A stretch of DNA of 5,425 nucleotides from an uncultured Atopobiaceae bacterium (lineage in GTDB: Bacteria > Actinomycetota > Coriobacteriia > Coriobacteriales > Atopobiaceae), in assembly GCA_947581665.1 (NCBI GenBank), contig CANPVI010000114.1, forward strand, positions 1 to 5,425, read 5' to 3'. This document shows positions 1-4,988 of the stretch, piece by piece (positions within the stretch are counted from its first letter, which is position 1; every line of letters starts with the position of its first letter). Below the pieces are notes generated by a model, which saw only the letters and a list, made by a program, of their open reading frames with translations, was not told the DNA's origin and did not search any database. Both the position numbers and the translations under genes were made by a program.

Positions 1-128
1 CAATAATCGTGATGCGGCATTACCTCTCGCGGATCGACGCGTCCAACGACGTCTGCGACAGGATCGAGGCGCTCCTCGATAAGGATCAGGATTTCCGCAA
101 CGGAGTGCTATGGCCAAACCACATGTGA
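1..128 (+). CDS. C-terminal end of a probable tyrosine recombinase (integrase), 5' end off window
   Basis: The frame is open from the left edge to a TGA at 126-128 and gives about 41 residues, ending ...RNGVLWPNHM. The visible piece contains MRHYL followed by a charged helix-like stretch (IDASNDVCDRIEALLD). This matches the layout at the end of tyrosine recombinases, where the catalytic Tyr sits in a short motif followed by a final helix; the Tyr of MRHYL would be the nucleophile. The catalytic Arg and His boxes lie outside the window, so the family call rests on this short tail and on context. The gene reads towards a truncated tRNA-Val 3' end about 210 bp downstream, the usual position for an integrase at the end of an element inserted in a tRNA gene. 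It would catalyse integration and excision of the element. Another DNA-binding or mobilisation protein cannot be excluded. Confidence 0.55.
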   Translation, partial: IIVMRHYLSRIDASNDVCDRIEALLDKDQDFRNGVLWPNHM

Positions 129-166
129 GCGCAGGCCAAAGTCTGCAGTGCTATGGGTCGGTTTGG
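104..166. repeat. Direct repeat AGTGCTATGG with nearby inverted CCAAACC/GGTTTGG
   Basis: AGTGCTATGG occurs at 104-113, inside the end of the integrase frame, and again at 147-156, a 43-bp offset. CCAAACC (114-120) follows the first copy, and its reverse complement GGTTTGG (160-166) lies just after the second. The copies straddle the integrase stop codon. They may be part of the attachment-site architecture or a chance or duplication remnant; no function can be assigned. Confidence 0.35.
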
Positions 167-195
167 TGCATTATCAAGGATTGAACTAACATCCA

Positions 196-215
196 GGACA
201 TTTTCGGGACATTTT
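196..215. repeat. Tandem GGACATTTT direct repeat, 11-bp spacing (candidate integrase arm site)
   Basis: GGACATTTT is present at 196-204 and exactly again at 207-215, so the copies are 11 bp apart, about one helical turn. Tyrosine recombinases with an N-terminal arm-binding domain bind pairs of short direct repeats flanking the core site; this is known for lambda and Tn916 integrases. The position, between the integrase stop codon and the tRNA core and about 130 bp from the core, fits an arm-type site. The assignment is inference from sequence and position. Confidence 0.5.
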
Positions 216-223
216 TTAGGGAA

Positions 224-253
224 AACGGTCGGTACCATAAGATACCGACCGTT
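224..253. repeat. Perfect 11-bp inverted repeat, 8-nt spacer
   Basis: AACGGTCGGTA at 224-234 is exactly reverse-complementary to TACCGACCGTT at 243-253, with an 8-nt spacer at 235-242. Transcribed from either strand it would form a strong hairpin. No run of T follows on the + strand. On the - strand the stem is followed only by TTCCC and then a short A-run, so it is not a convincing intrinsic terminator. Each arm contains part of a phased GNTACC repeat, so it may be an operator-like or recombination-protein site instead. Confidence 0.6.
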
Positions 254-330
254 ACCGTTGGATACCGCAAAACGCCTTCTCGGAGCGTCCTCCTAGGCCC
301 GTCAGTTACTCTTCGATACCCTTCGTTACC
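231..330. repeat. Two groups of helically phased GNTACC hexamers next to the att core
   Basis: Hexamers start at 231 (GGTACC), 241 (GATACC), 251 (GTTACC) and 261 (GATACC). A second group starts at 305 (GTTACT), 315 (GATACC) and 325 (GTTACC). Within each group the step is exactly 10 bp. The last two lie in a longer match, CTTCG(A/T)TACC at 311-320 and 321-330. Such phasing puts each copy on the same face of the helix and suggests cooperative binding of a protein. Excisionases and recombination directionality factors are known to bind phased direct repeats beside att cores, which fits the location 11 bp before the tRNA fragment. The protein is not known from this sequence. Confidence 0.6.
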
Positions 331-339
331 GTCCTCGGA

Positions 340-389
340 TGACCTTCACACGGATGGGGTCGCTGGTTCGAATACAGCATCGCCCACCA
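340..389 (+). other. attR-type site: 3' fragment of tRNA-Val(CAC), anticodon arm to CCA
   Basis: Read as a tRNA 3' half, the segment has anticodon loop TTCACAC (345-351, anticodon CAC at 347-349), 3' anticodon stem 352-356, a 5-nt variable loop (357-361), T-stem 362-366 with 374-378, T-loop TTCGAAT (367-373), 3' acceptor strand ATCGCCC (379-385), discriminator A386 and encoded CCA (387-389). No 5' acceptor strand (GGGCGAT expected) or D-arm is present upstream. The bases at 340-344 pair with 352-356 only through two G-C pairs and two wobbles around an A-A mismatch, so homology probably starts within the anticodon arm at about 343. The G53-C61 pair is broken (G366 opposite A374). This is a tRNA fragment used as an attachment core, not a functional tRNA. 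Confidence 0.75.
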
Positions 390-398
390 CGAAACTCG

Positions 399-429
399 CA
401 GGTCACCGGGCGCGCCCGGTGGCCTGTTT
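399..429 (+). terminator. Rho-independent-type terminator, probably the original tRNA-Val terminator
   Basis: Bases 399-410 pair with 415-426 to form a 12-bp, very GC-rich stem with one T-G wobble and a 4-nt loop (411-414). A short TTT follows at 427-429. It begins ten bases after the CCA end of the tRNA fragment, the usual place for a tRNA terminator. It would also separate element transcription from the downstream hydrolase gene. The T-tract is short, so efficiency is uncertain. Confidence 0.65.
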
Positions 430-461
430 GCATCTGGGCCCCGAAGAGAGGTGAGTGCTCG

Positions 462-470
462 TACTATAGA
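462..470 (+). promoter_or_regulatory. Possible -10 region for the hydrolase gene
   Basis: TACTATAGA at 462-470 contains a reasonable -10 hexamer (TACTAT) in otherwise GC-rich sequence, 44 bases before the hydrolase ATG. No good -35 hexamer lies 16-18 bp upstream: the nearest candidate, TTGCAT at 428-433, is too far away. It follows the tRNA terminator, where a new promoter would be needed. Tentative. Confidence 0.3.
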
Positions 471-510
471 TTGACCGCGGCGCACACGAGATCCGAGGGA
501 AGAGGTGGCC

Positions 511-1308
511 ATGAGGGAGTTCTTCATCGAGAGCGATGGCCTAGCCATCCACGCGAAGCTCGAGATGCCGGAGGGCGAGCCTGAGAGGTGCCCGCTCGTG
601 ATCGTCCAGCACGGGCTCACCGGGAACATGGACAGGCCCAACATCGTCGCCGTCGCCGAGGCGATCCGCGAGTGCGGCATGGCGACCCTCAGGACCGAGC
701 TCTACGGCCATGGCGAGAGCGGCGGGACCTTCGAGCGCCACACGATCTTCAAGTGGATCGACGAGATGCTCGATGTCATCGACTACGCCAAAGAGCTCGA
801 CTTCGTCACCGACCTCTATCTCTGCGGGCATTCCCAGGGTGGATTCCTCACGATGGTGATGGCCGCCGCCAGGCCGGACGACCTCAAGGCGATCATCCTG
901 CTCGCGCCCGGCGCCAACATTCCGCAATGGTCGCGCGACGGGCACTTCCTCCACATGACGTTCGACCCCAAGCACGTGCCCGAGCGCGTCTACCTCGGCG
1001 ATCCCTTCGGTGGCACCTCCGCGCCCGAAGGGGAGCGCCCTTCCTCGGCGTACATGTGCGGCGACTACTTCCGCCTCGCCCAGCGCCTCAACACCGACGA
1101 GATCATCGACGCCTATCCGGGCCCGGTGCTCCTCGTCCAAGGCACCGACGACGCGCTCGTGCCCTACGAGGACACCATTGCGGTCGCCGAGCGCTACGCG
1201 AACTCCCGCCTCGTCATCCTCGAGGACGACACCCACAGCTTCGACCGCCACCGCGACCAAGAGCTCGCCGCCGTGAGGGAGTTCTTGGGGGAGCTGGATA
1301 CGGATTAG
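511..1308 (+). CDS. Alpha/beta hydrolase, cinnamoyl/feruloyl esterase-like
   Basis: A 265-residue cytoplasmic alpha/beta hydrolase with no signal peptide or membrane segment. The oxyanion-loop motif HGLTGN is at residues 34-39, the nucleophile elbow GHSQGG at 106-111 (Ser108), the acid in GTDDALVP at 211-218 (most likely Asp214), and the histidine in DTHSF (His242). LYGHGESGG (64-72), LLAPGA (130-135) and the lid-like segment FDPKHVPER (151-159) resemble cinnamoyl esterases of gut bacteria such as LJ0536 of Lactobacillus johnsonii, which release hydroxycinnamic acids from ester-linked plant phenolics. The exact substrate is inference; other short-chain acyl esters are possible. The start is ATG 511, with AAGAGG at 500-505 as ribosome binding site; an in-frame GTG at 505 would add two residues. 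It is a single gene just beyond the att junction and converges on proS, with stop codons overlapping by 4 bp. Confidence 0.88.
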   Translation: MREFFIESDGLAIHAKLEMPEGEPERCPLVIVQHGLTGNMDRPNIVAVAEAIRECGMATLRTELYGHGESGGTFERHTIFKWIDEMLDVIDYAKELDFVTDLYLCGHSQGGFLTMVMAAARPDDLKAIILLAPGANIPQWSRDGHFLHMTFDPKHVPERVYLGDPFGGTSAPEGERPSSAYMCGDYFRLAQRLNTDEIIDAYPGPVLLVQGTDDALVPYEDTIAVAERYANSRLVILEDDTHSFDRHRDQELAAVREFLGELDTD

Positions 1309-3020
1309 CTGCGGCGCTCCCTGACGAGGCTCGCCACCATGGCCGCCGCCTCCGCGAGGGCCACCTCGCTCCGCTCCCCCGTCGCGCGATCCTTCAGCTC
1401 GCAGACGCCGTTGGCGATCCCGCGCTTGCCGCACACGAGCTGGTAGGGGAAGCCCATGAGATCCGCCTCGGCGAACTTCACGCCGGCGCGTTCGTCTCGA
1501 TCGTCGAAGATGACGTCGATGCCCGCCTCGGCGAGCGCCTCCGAAAGGCCGCGCGCCGCATCCGCCACCTCGGCGTCTTTCATGGAAAGCGCAAGCACCG
1601 CCACCTCGTAGGGCGCCACGGGCACGGGCCACACGATGCCGTGCTCGTCGTTCGACTGCTCGACGACTGCCGCGAGCGTGCGCGAGATGCCCACCCCATA
1701 GCAGCCCATCTGGAACGGCTTTTCCTGGCCATCCTCGTCGGCGAAGGTCGCGTGCATCGACTCCGAGTACTTGGTGCCGAGCTGGAACACCTGCGAGACC
1801 TCGATGCCGCGCGCCTCATGGAGCGGAAGGCCGCACTCGGGGCAGCCATCGCCCTCCTTCGCACTCACGAGATCGAGCCAGGCGATGGGCTCGAAGTCGC
1901 GGCCGGGACGCACCCCGGTGAGGTGGTAATCCGCTTCGTTCGCGCCGACGAGCCAACACGTCGAGCCCTCGAGCGAGCCATCGCAATAGAGCGCGACGCC
2001 CTCCGGCAGCCCCACGGGACCGATGAAGCCCTTCACGAGCCCCGCATCCTCGAGCTCCTCGTCGCCCATCATGCGGAAGTCGCCGAAGTGCTTGGCGGCC
2101 TTGATCTCGTTGAACTCGTGGTCGCCGGGGATGATGCACACGATCGCGCGCCCCTCGCCGTCCACGATGGCGATGGATTTGCGGCACGCGCTCTCCGGCA
2201 CATCGAAGAACGCCGCGACGTCGCTAATCGCTCCGAGCCCCGGCGTATGCACGCGCTCCACCTCGGGGCCTCCGGGGCCTTCCGCGGCCTTCACCTGCAC
2301 GACGGCGGCCTCCTCGTCTGCCGCGTAGCCGCAATCGCAGTAGACGATCGCCGCCTCGCCGGCATCCGCGAGCGCCATGAACTCCACCGAGGTATCGCCA
2401 CCGATCTGTCCCGAATCGGCCACCACGGGAAGGGCCTTCAGCCCCACGCGCTCGCAGATGCGCGCGTAGGCGCCCTTCATGGCGTCATAGCTCGCCTGCA
2501 TGCCCTCCACGTTCGCGTCGAAGCTGTAGGCGTCCTTCATGATGAACTCGCGGCCTCGCATGAGCCCGAAGCGCGGGCGTCGCTCGTCGCGGAACTTCGT
2601 TTGGATTTGGTAGAGCGAGACGGGAAGCTGCTTGTAGGAGCGCAGCTCCCCTCGCACGAGGTCGGTGATCGTCTCCTCGTGGGTGGGGCCGAGCGCGAAG
2701 TCGCGGTCGTGGCGGTCGTGCACGCGCATGAGCTCGGGGCCGTAGACGCTCCAACGTCCGCTTTCCTCCCATAGCTCGGCCGGCGAGAGGATGGGCGTGA
2801 GCATCTCCTGCGCGCCGATGGCGTCCATCTCCTCGCGGACGATCCGCTCGATCTTCTTGATGGAGCGCCACGCAAGCGGAAGGTAGCTGTAGACGCCGGA
2901 CGCGGTGCGACGGATCATGCCCGCCCGAAGGAGGAGCCTGTGGCTCGCGAGCTCGGCTTCGGCGGGATCCTCTTTGAGCGTGGGCGCGTAGAGCGCGCTC
3001 ATGGTCATGTAGCGGGGCAT
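1305..3020 (-). CDS. proS: Prolyl-tRNA synthetase, bacterial type with editing (INS) domain
   Basis: This cytoplasmic class II enzyme attaches proline to tRNA-Pro. The 571-residue length is typical of the bacterial form. Visible parts in order are motif 1 around residues 42-78 (GVYSYLPLAW...), GPTHEE at 111-116, motif 2 with FRDERRPRFGLMRGREF at 143-159, the INS editing domain at about 225-400 with RKSIAI (Lys281, the position needed to clear Ala-tRNA-Pro in relatives) and GDHEFNEIK (299-307), motif 3 GCYGVGISR at 439-447, and an anticodon-binding domain from about 470. Cysteine pairs flank the editing domain: C228/C230 (spacing C-x-C) and C393/C396 (C-x-x-C). The start at 3020 has GGAGG at 3025-3029, four bases upstream; internal Met5 and Met7 lack such a site. 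It lies downstream of ispG and the zinc-ribbon gene on the same strand. No T-box leader is visible. Confidence 0.97.
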   Translation of the reverse strand: MPRYMTMSALYAPTLKEDPAEAELASHRLLLRAGMIRRTASGVYSYLPLAWRSIKKIERIVREEMDAIGAQEMLTPILSPAELWEESGRWSVYGPELMRVHDRHDRDFALGPTHEETITDLVRGELRSYKQLPVSLYQIQTKFRDERRPRFGLMRGREFIMKDAYSFDANVEGMQASYDAMKGAYARICERVGLKALPVVADSGQIGGDTSVEFMALADAGEAAIVYCDCGYAADEEAAVVQVKAAEGPGGPEVERVHTPGLGAISDVAAFFDVPESACRKSIAIVDGEGRAIVCIIPGDHEFNEIKAAKHFGDFRMMGDEELEDAGLVKGFIGPVGLPEGVALYCDGSLEGSTCWLVGANEADYHLTGVRPGRDFEPIAWLDLVSAKEGDGCPECGLPLHEARGIEVSQVFQLGTKYSESMHATFADEDGQEKPFQMGCYGVGISRTLAAVVEQSNDEHGIVWPVPVAPYEVAVLALSMKDAEVADAARGLSEALAEAGIDVIFDDRDERAGVKFAEADLMGFPYQLVCGKRGIANGVCELKDRATGERSEVALAEAAAMVASLVRERRS

Positions 3021-3024
3021 GGGG

Positions 3025-3029
3025 CCTCC
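3025..3029 (-). promoter_or_regulatory. proS ribosome binding site
   Basis: GGAGG on the minus strand ends four bases before ATG 3020. It supports this start over the in-frame ATG codons at 3008 and 3002, which have no purine-rich site at a suitable distance. Confidence 0.7.
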
Positions 3030-3056
3030 ATGGGTTCCTCAGGGTGTACCACGCGC

Positions 3057-3062
3057 ATTCTA
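3057..3062 (-). promoter_or_regulatory. Possible -10 hexamer (TAGAAT) of a proS promoter
   Basis: TAGAAT on the minus strand lies 36 bases upstream of the proS ATG, in the 112-bp gap after the zinc-ribbon gene. No clear -35 is seen at 17 bp (CCAAGT-like sequence only). It could allow proS to be transcribed independently of the genes upstream. Tentative. Confidence 0.3.
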
Positions 3063-3132
3063 CCGAACGCCCCCATGGGACTTGGAAACGCGGGTCGTGG
3101 GATTCGCGCGGGGGATTTGCGCACGTCCTGGA

Positions 3133-3729
3133 TCAGTAGTAGTTGCCCAGGTTCTGCATAAGGGAATTGAATGCCCCATAGGCACTCGCCACCTGTCCCA
3201 CGGCCGCGATCCCGGCGATGAGGATGATCCCACACAGGCACAGACCGATGATGCCAAGCGCGAGGGCCGCCGTCTGCATCCCTCCGTGGACTCCGAGGTC
3301 TTGAGCCTTCTGCGATTGCGCGATAGCCACGATGCCGAGGATGATGCCGATGATGGGGCTGAAGAGGATGCCGCTCAACACGAGAGGGCACACCACGGAG
3401 ATGATGCCGCAGACGAGGCCCACGGTCGCGGCGCTATTGCCTTGCTCGAGCTTTCGCGCCTGTGCTTGGGCCTTTTGCCGCTTCAGTTGCTCGGCCGCCT
3501 CATGCCTTCGCGCAGCGGCGATGTCTTCGGGCTGGTAGCGCTGCGGAGGACGCTCCTTGAGCAGCATTTCCCGCGCCGTCGCGTAGTCTTGCGAGGAAGT
3601 CTCCGCGGATGCTATCTCCTCCTCGCCGGGCATGTGGGGCAGCGCCTCACCGCATCGAGGGCAGAAGTTGGCTTTGGGGAGCACTTGCGCCCCGCAGTTC
3701 GTGCAAAACCTCGTCTCGTTCTCGCTCAC
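3133..3729 (-). CDS. Zinc-ribbon membrane protein with DUF4190-like hydrophobic domain
   Basis: A 198-residue protein of unknown function. An N-terminal zinc ribbon holds CxxC pairs at C9/C12 and C23/C26 (FCTNCGAQ...FCPRCGEAL). A charged Ala/Gln/Lys/Arg-rich, probably helical linker follows at about 65-97. Glycine-rich hydrophobic segments at about 99-138 (probably two passes) and 153-178 are separated by the short polar stretch QSQKAQDLGVHGG. The C-terminus is a short polar tail ending NYY. The ribbon plus small Gly-rich membrane domain resembles DUF4190-type proteins common in Gram-positive genomes; their role is not established. The GTG start at 3729 places the ribbon at the N-terminus and has a G-rich stretch 6 bases upstream. 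The frame stays open to an ATG at 3864, but that extension lacks a ribosome binding site and family-like sequence. It lies between ispG and proS on the same strand. Confidence 0.8.
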   Translation of the reverse strand: MSENETRFCTNCGAQVLPKANFCPRCGEALPHMPGEEEIASAETSSQDYATAREMLLKERPPQRYQPEDIAAARRHEAAEQLKRQKAQAQARKLEQGNSAATVGLVCGIISVVCPLVLSGILFSPIIGIILGIVAIAQSQKAQDLGVHGGMQTAALALGIIGLCLCGIILIAGIAAVGQVASAYGAFNSLMQNLGNYY

Positions 3730-3906
3730 GCGATGCCCCCGATCCCCCCGCTCCCCGCGGGCACTTGAATTCCCACCAAGGATGGACAGGGTCATTGTGC
3801 GCCAAATGGCCGCGAAGACGATCAACGTCCGCGCGCAGTTTCGCAAGAGGACGCATTCGGGCAACGAGAAGCGCGAAGCTCGCGGCGAGGAATCGCGGCC
3901 TCTCCC
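3730..3906. other. Intergenic gap between ispG and the zinc-ribbon gene
   Basis: These 177 bp hold no convincing gene. A small hairpin, CGCGA/TCGCG at 3872-3884, lies about 20 bases past the ispG stop but has only 5 bp and no T-tract, so it is a poor terminator. On the minus strand TTGATC and CACAAT occur with too wide a spacing (20 bp) to call a promoter. The gap suggests that the zinc-ribbon gene is not tightly coupled to ispG. Confidence 0.4.
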
Positions 3907-4986
3907 CTACTCCGGGAAACGCGCGTCGATCTGGGCCATGAGGGCGTCCACCGCCTCGGATTGGTCGACGGTGGCGATGATCTCGCCACCCGCGAAGAGG
4001 ATGCAGTGGCCATGGCCTCCCGCGATCCCGATGTCGGCCGCGCGGGCCTCACCCGGGCCATTCACCTCGCAGCCCATCACCGCCACGCAAAGGGGCGCGC
4101 GCACTTCGCGAAGGCGCCTCGCCACCTCATCCTCGAGCGCCATCAGGTCGATCGAACACCGCGCGCAGGTGGGACAGCTCACGATCTCCGGGCCACGCTG
4201 CCTGACGCCCGTGGCCGCGAGGATCTGCCATGCCACGCGCACCTCGTCGGCGGGCGGAGCGGTGATGCTCACGCGAACGGTGTCGCCTATGCCCTCCGAG
4301 AGGAGGATTCCGAGCGCCACGGAGTTCTTCACGGTCGCCTGGCTGAAATCCCCCGCCTCGGTGACCCCGAGATGGAGCGGCACCTCGGGGAGCGCCCTGG
4401 AGAGCAAGCGGTTTACCTCGACCGTCTCCATCGCGGAGTGGGTCTTCGCGGAGACGACGACGTCGAGGAAGCCTCGCTCGGCAAAGTGGCGCACGAAGCT
4501 CACGGCGGACTCGACGAGCTTCTCCGCGTGGGTGAGATCCGCGCGCGCCTCCACGTCCCTCGCGAGCGAGCCCGCGTTCACGCCGATGCGAATGGGGATG
4601 CCGGCCTCCTTGGCCGCGTCGATGACGGCGTCCACGCGATCCCAACTCCCGATGTTGCCGGGATTGACGCGAAGCGCCGCGGCACCGCGACGGCATGCTT
4701 CGATGGCAAGGTGGTGATCGAAGTGGATGTCGGCGACCACGGGAAGCGGCGAGGCGGCGCACACGGTTGCGAATCCCTCGAGGGAAGCGGCGTCGGGAAT
4801 GGCCACGCGCGCTATCTCGCAGCCCTCTTCGGCGAGCTCGGAGATCTGCGCGAGGGTGGCCTCTGGGTCACGCGTGGGCGTGGTCGTCATGGACTGCACC
4901 GCAACCGGCGCGCCCCCGCCGATCGGCACGCCTCCCACGCGCACCTGCCGCGTACGGGTGCGAGGCGCGCTGTCCACCTCGCCCAT
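3907..4986 (-). CDS. ispG: 4-hydroxy-3-methylbut-2-en-1-yl diphosphate synthase (IspG/GcpE)
   Basis: A cytoplasmic [4Fe-4S] enzyme of the MEP pathway. It reductively converts methylerythritol cyclodiphosphate to HMBPP, the precursor of isopentenyl and dimethylallyl diphosphate. At 359 residues it has the usual two-domain bacterial length. The TIM-barrel part shows QSMTTTPTRDPEATLAQI (31-48), ADIHFDHHLAI (85-95), RVNPGNIG (106-113) and IGVNAGSL (134-141). The C-terminal cluster domain has CPTC (Cys271, Cys274) and GCEVNGPGEA (Cys306, Glu313), the expected three cysteines and one glutamate of the cluster. The usual CPTCGR reads CPTCARC here, with an extra Cys277. The ATG at 4986 has GGAGG at 4993-4997, six bases upstream and overlapping the end of rseP, which suggests translational coupling. 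An upstream dxr, common in this cluster, would lie outside the window. Confidence 0.97.
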   Translation of the reverse strand: MGEVDSAPRTRTRQVRVGGVPIGGGAPVAVQSMTTTPTRDPEATLAQISELAEEGCEIARVAIPDAASLEGFATVCAASPLPVVADIHFDHHLAIEACRRGAAALRVNPGNIGSWDRVDAVIDAAKEAGIPIRIGVNAGSLARDVEARADLTHAEKLVESAVSFVRHFAERGFLDVVVSAKTHSAMETVEVNRLLSRALPEVPLHLGVTEAGDFSQATVKNSVALGILLSEGIGDTVRVSITAPPADEVRVAWQILAATGVRQRGPEIVSCPTCARCSIDLMALEDEVARRLREVRAPLCVAVMGCEVNGPGEARAADIGIAGGHGHCILFAGGEIIATVDQSEAVDALMAQIDARFPE

Positions 4987-4988
4987 CG

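Larger units (their letters stand above)
1..389 (+). mobile_element. Right end of an integrated element (prophage, ICE or genomic island) inserted in tRNA-Val
   Basis: Three things occur in order: the end of a probable integrase gene, a repeat-rich non-coding stretch with lower GC than the rest of the window, and a tRNA-Val 3' fragment without its 5' half. Insertion into the 3' part of a tRNA gene leaves an intact tRNA at one end and a 3' fragment at the other. The fragment here points right, so the element extends leftwards out of the window and the host chromosome restarts at about 390. Nothing in the window shows whether the element is a phage, a conjugative element or a degraded island. 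Confidence 0.65.

Noticed and set aside
231..330. CRISPR-like array
   Set aside because: The repeats are 6 bp with 10-bp steps, far too short and close for CRISPR repeats and spacers, and no cas gene is present.
285..389. Complete functional tRNA-Val
   Set aside because: No GGGCGAT 5' acceptor strand or D-arm precedes the anticodon arm, the anticodon stem is poorly paired and the T-stem closing pair is broken.
1276..1322. AGGGAG (1276-1281) / CTCCCT (1317-1322) inverted repeat as a bidirectional terminator between hydrolase and proS
   Set aside because: Only 6 bp with a 35-nt loop in coding sequence and no T-tract, so it is probably chance.
588..2774. Long + strand open frame (about 728 codons) across the hydrolase and antisense to proS
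   Set aside because: It is Arg/His/Ala-rich with no family-like sequence, lacks a ribosome binding site and runs antisense to the clearly conserved proS. Such frames are common in GC-rich DNA.
3021..3132. T-box or other riboswitch leader before proS
   Set aside because: The gap is only 112 bp and no T-box consensus or terminator/antiterminator pair could be seen.
3730..3864. N-terminal extension of the zinc-ribbon protein back to ATG 3864
   Set aside because: No ribosome binding site is present at 3864 or at the internal ATG 3795, and the added sequence is not domain-like. GTG 3729 puts the ribbon at the N-terminus as in similar proteins.
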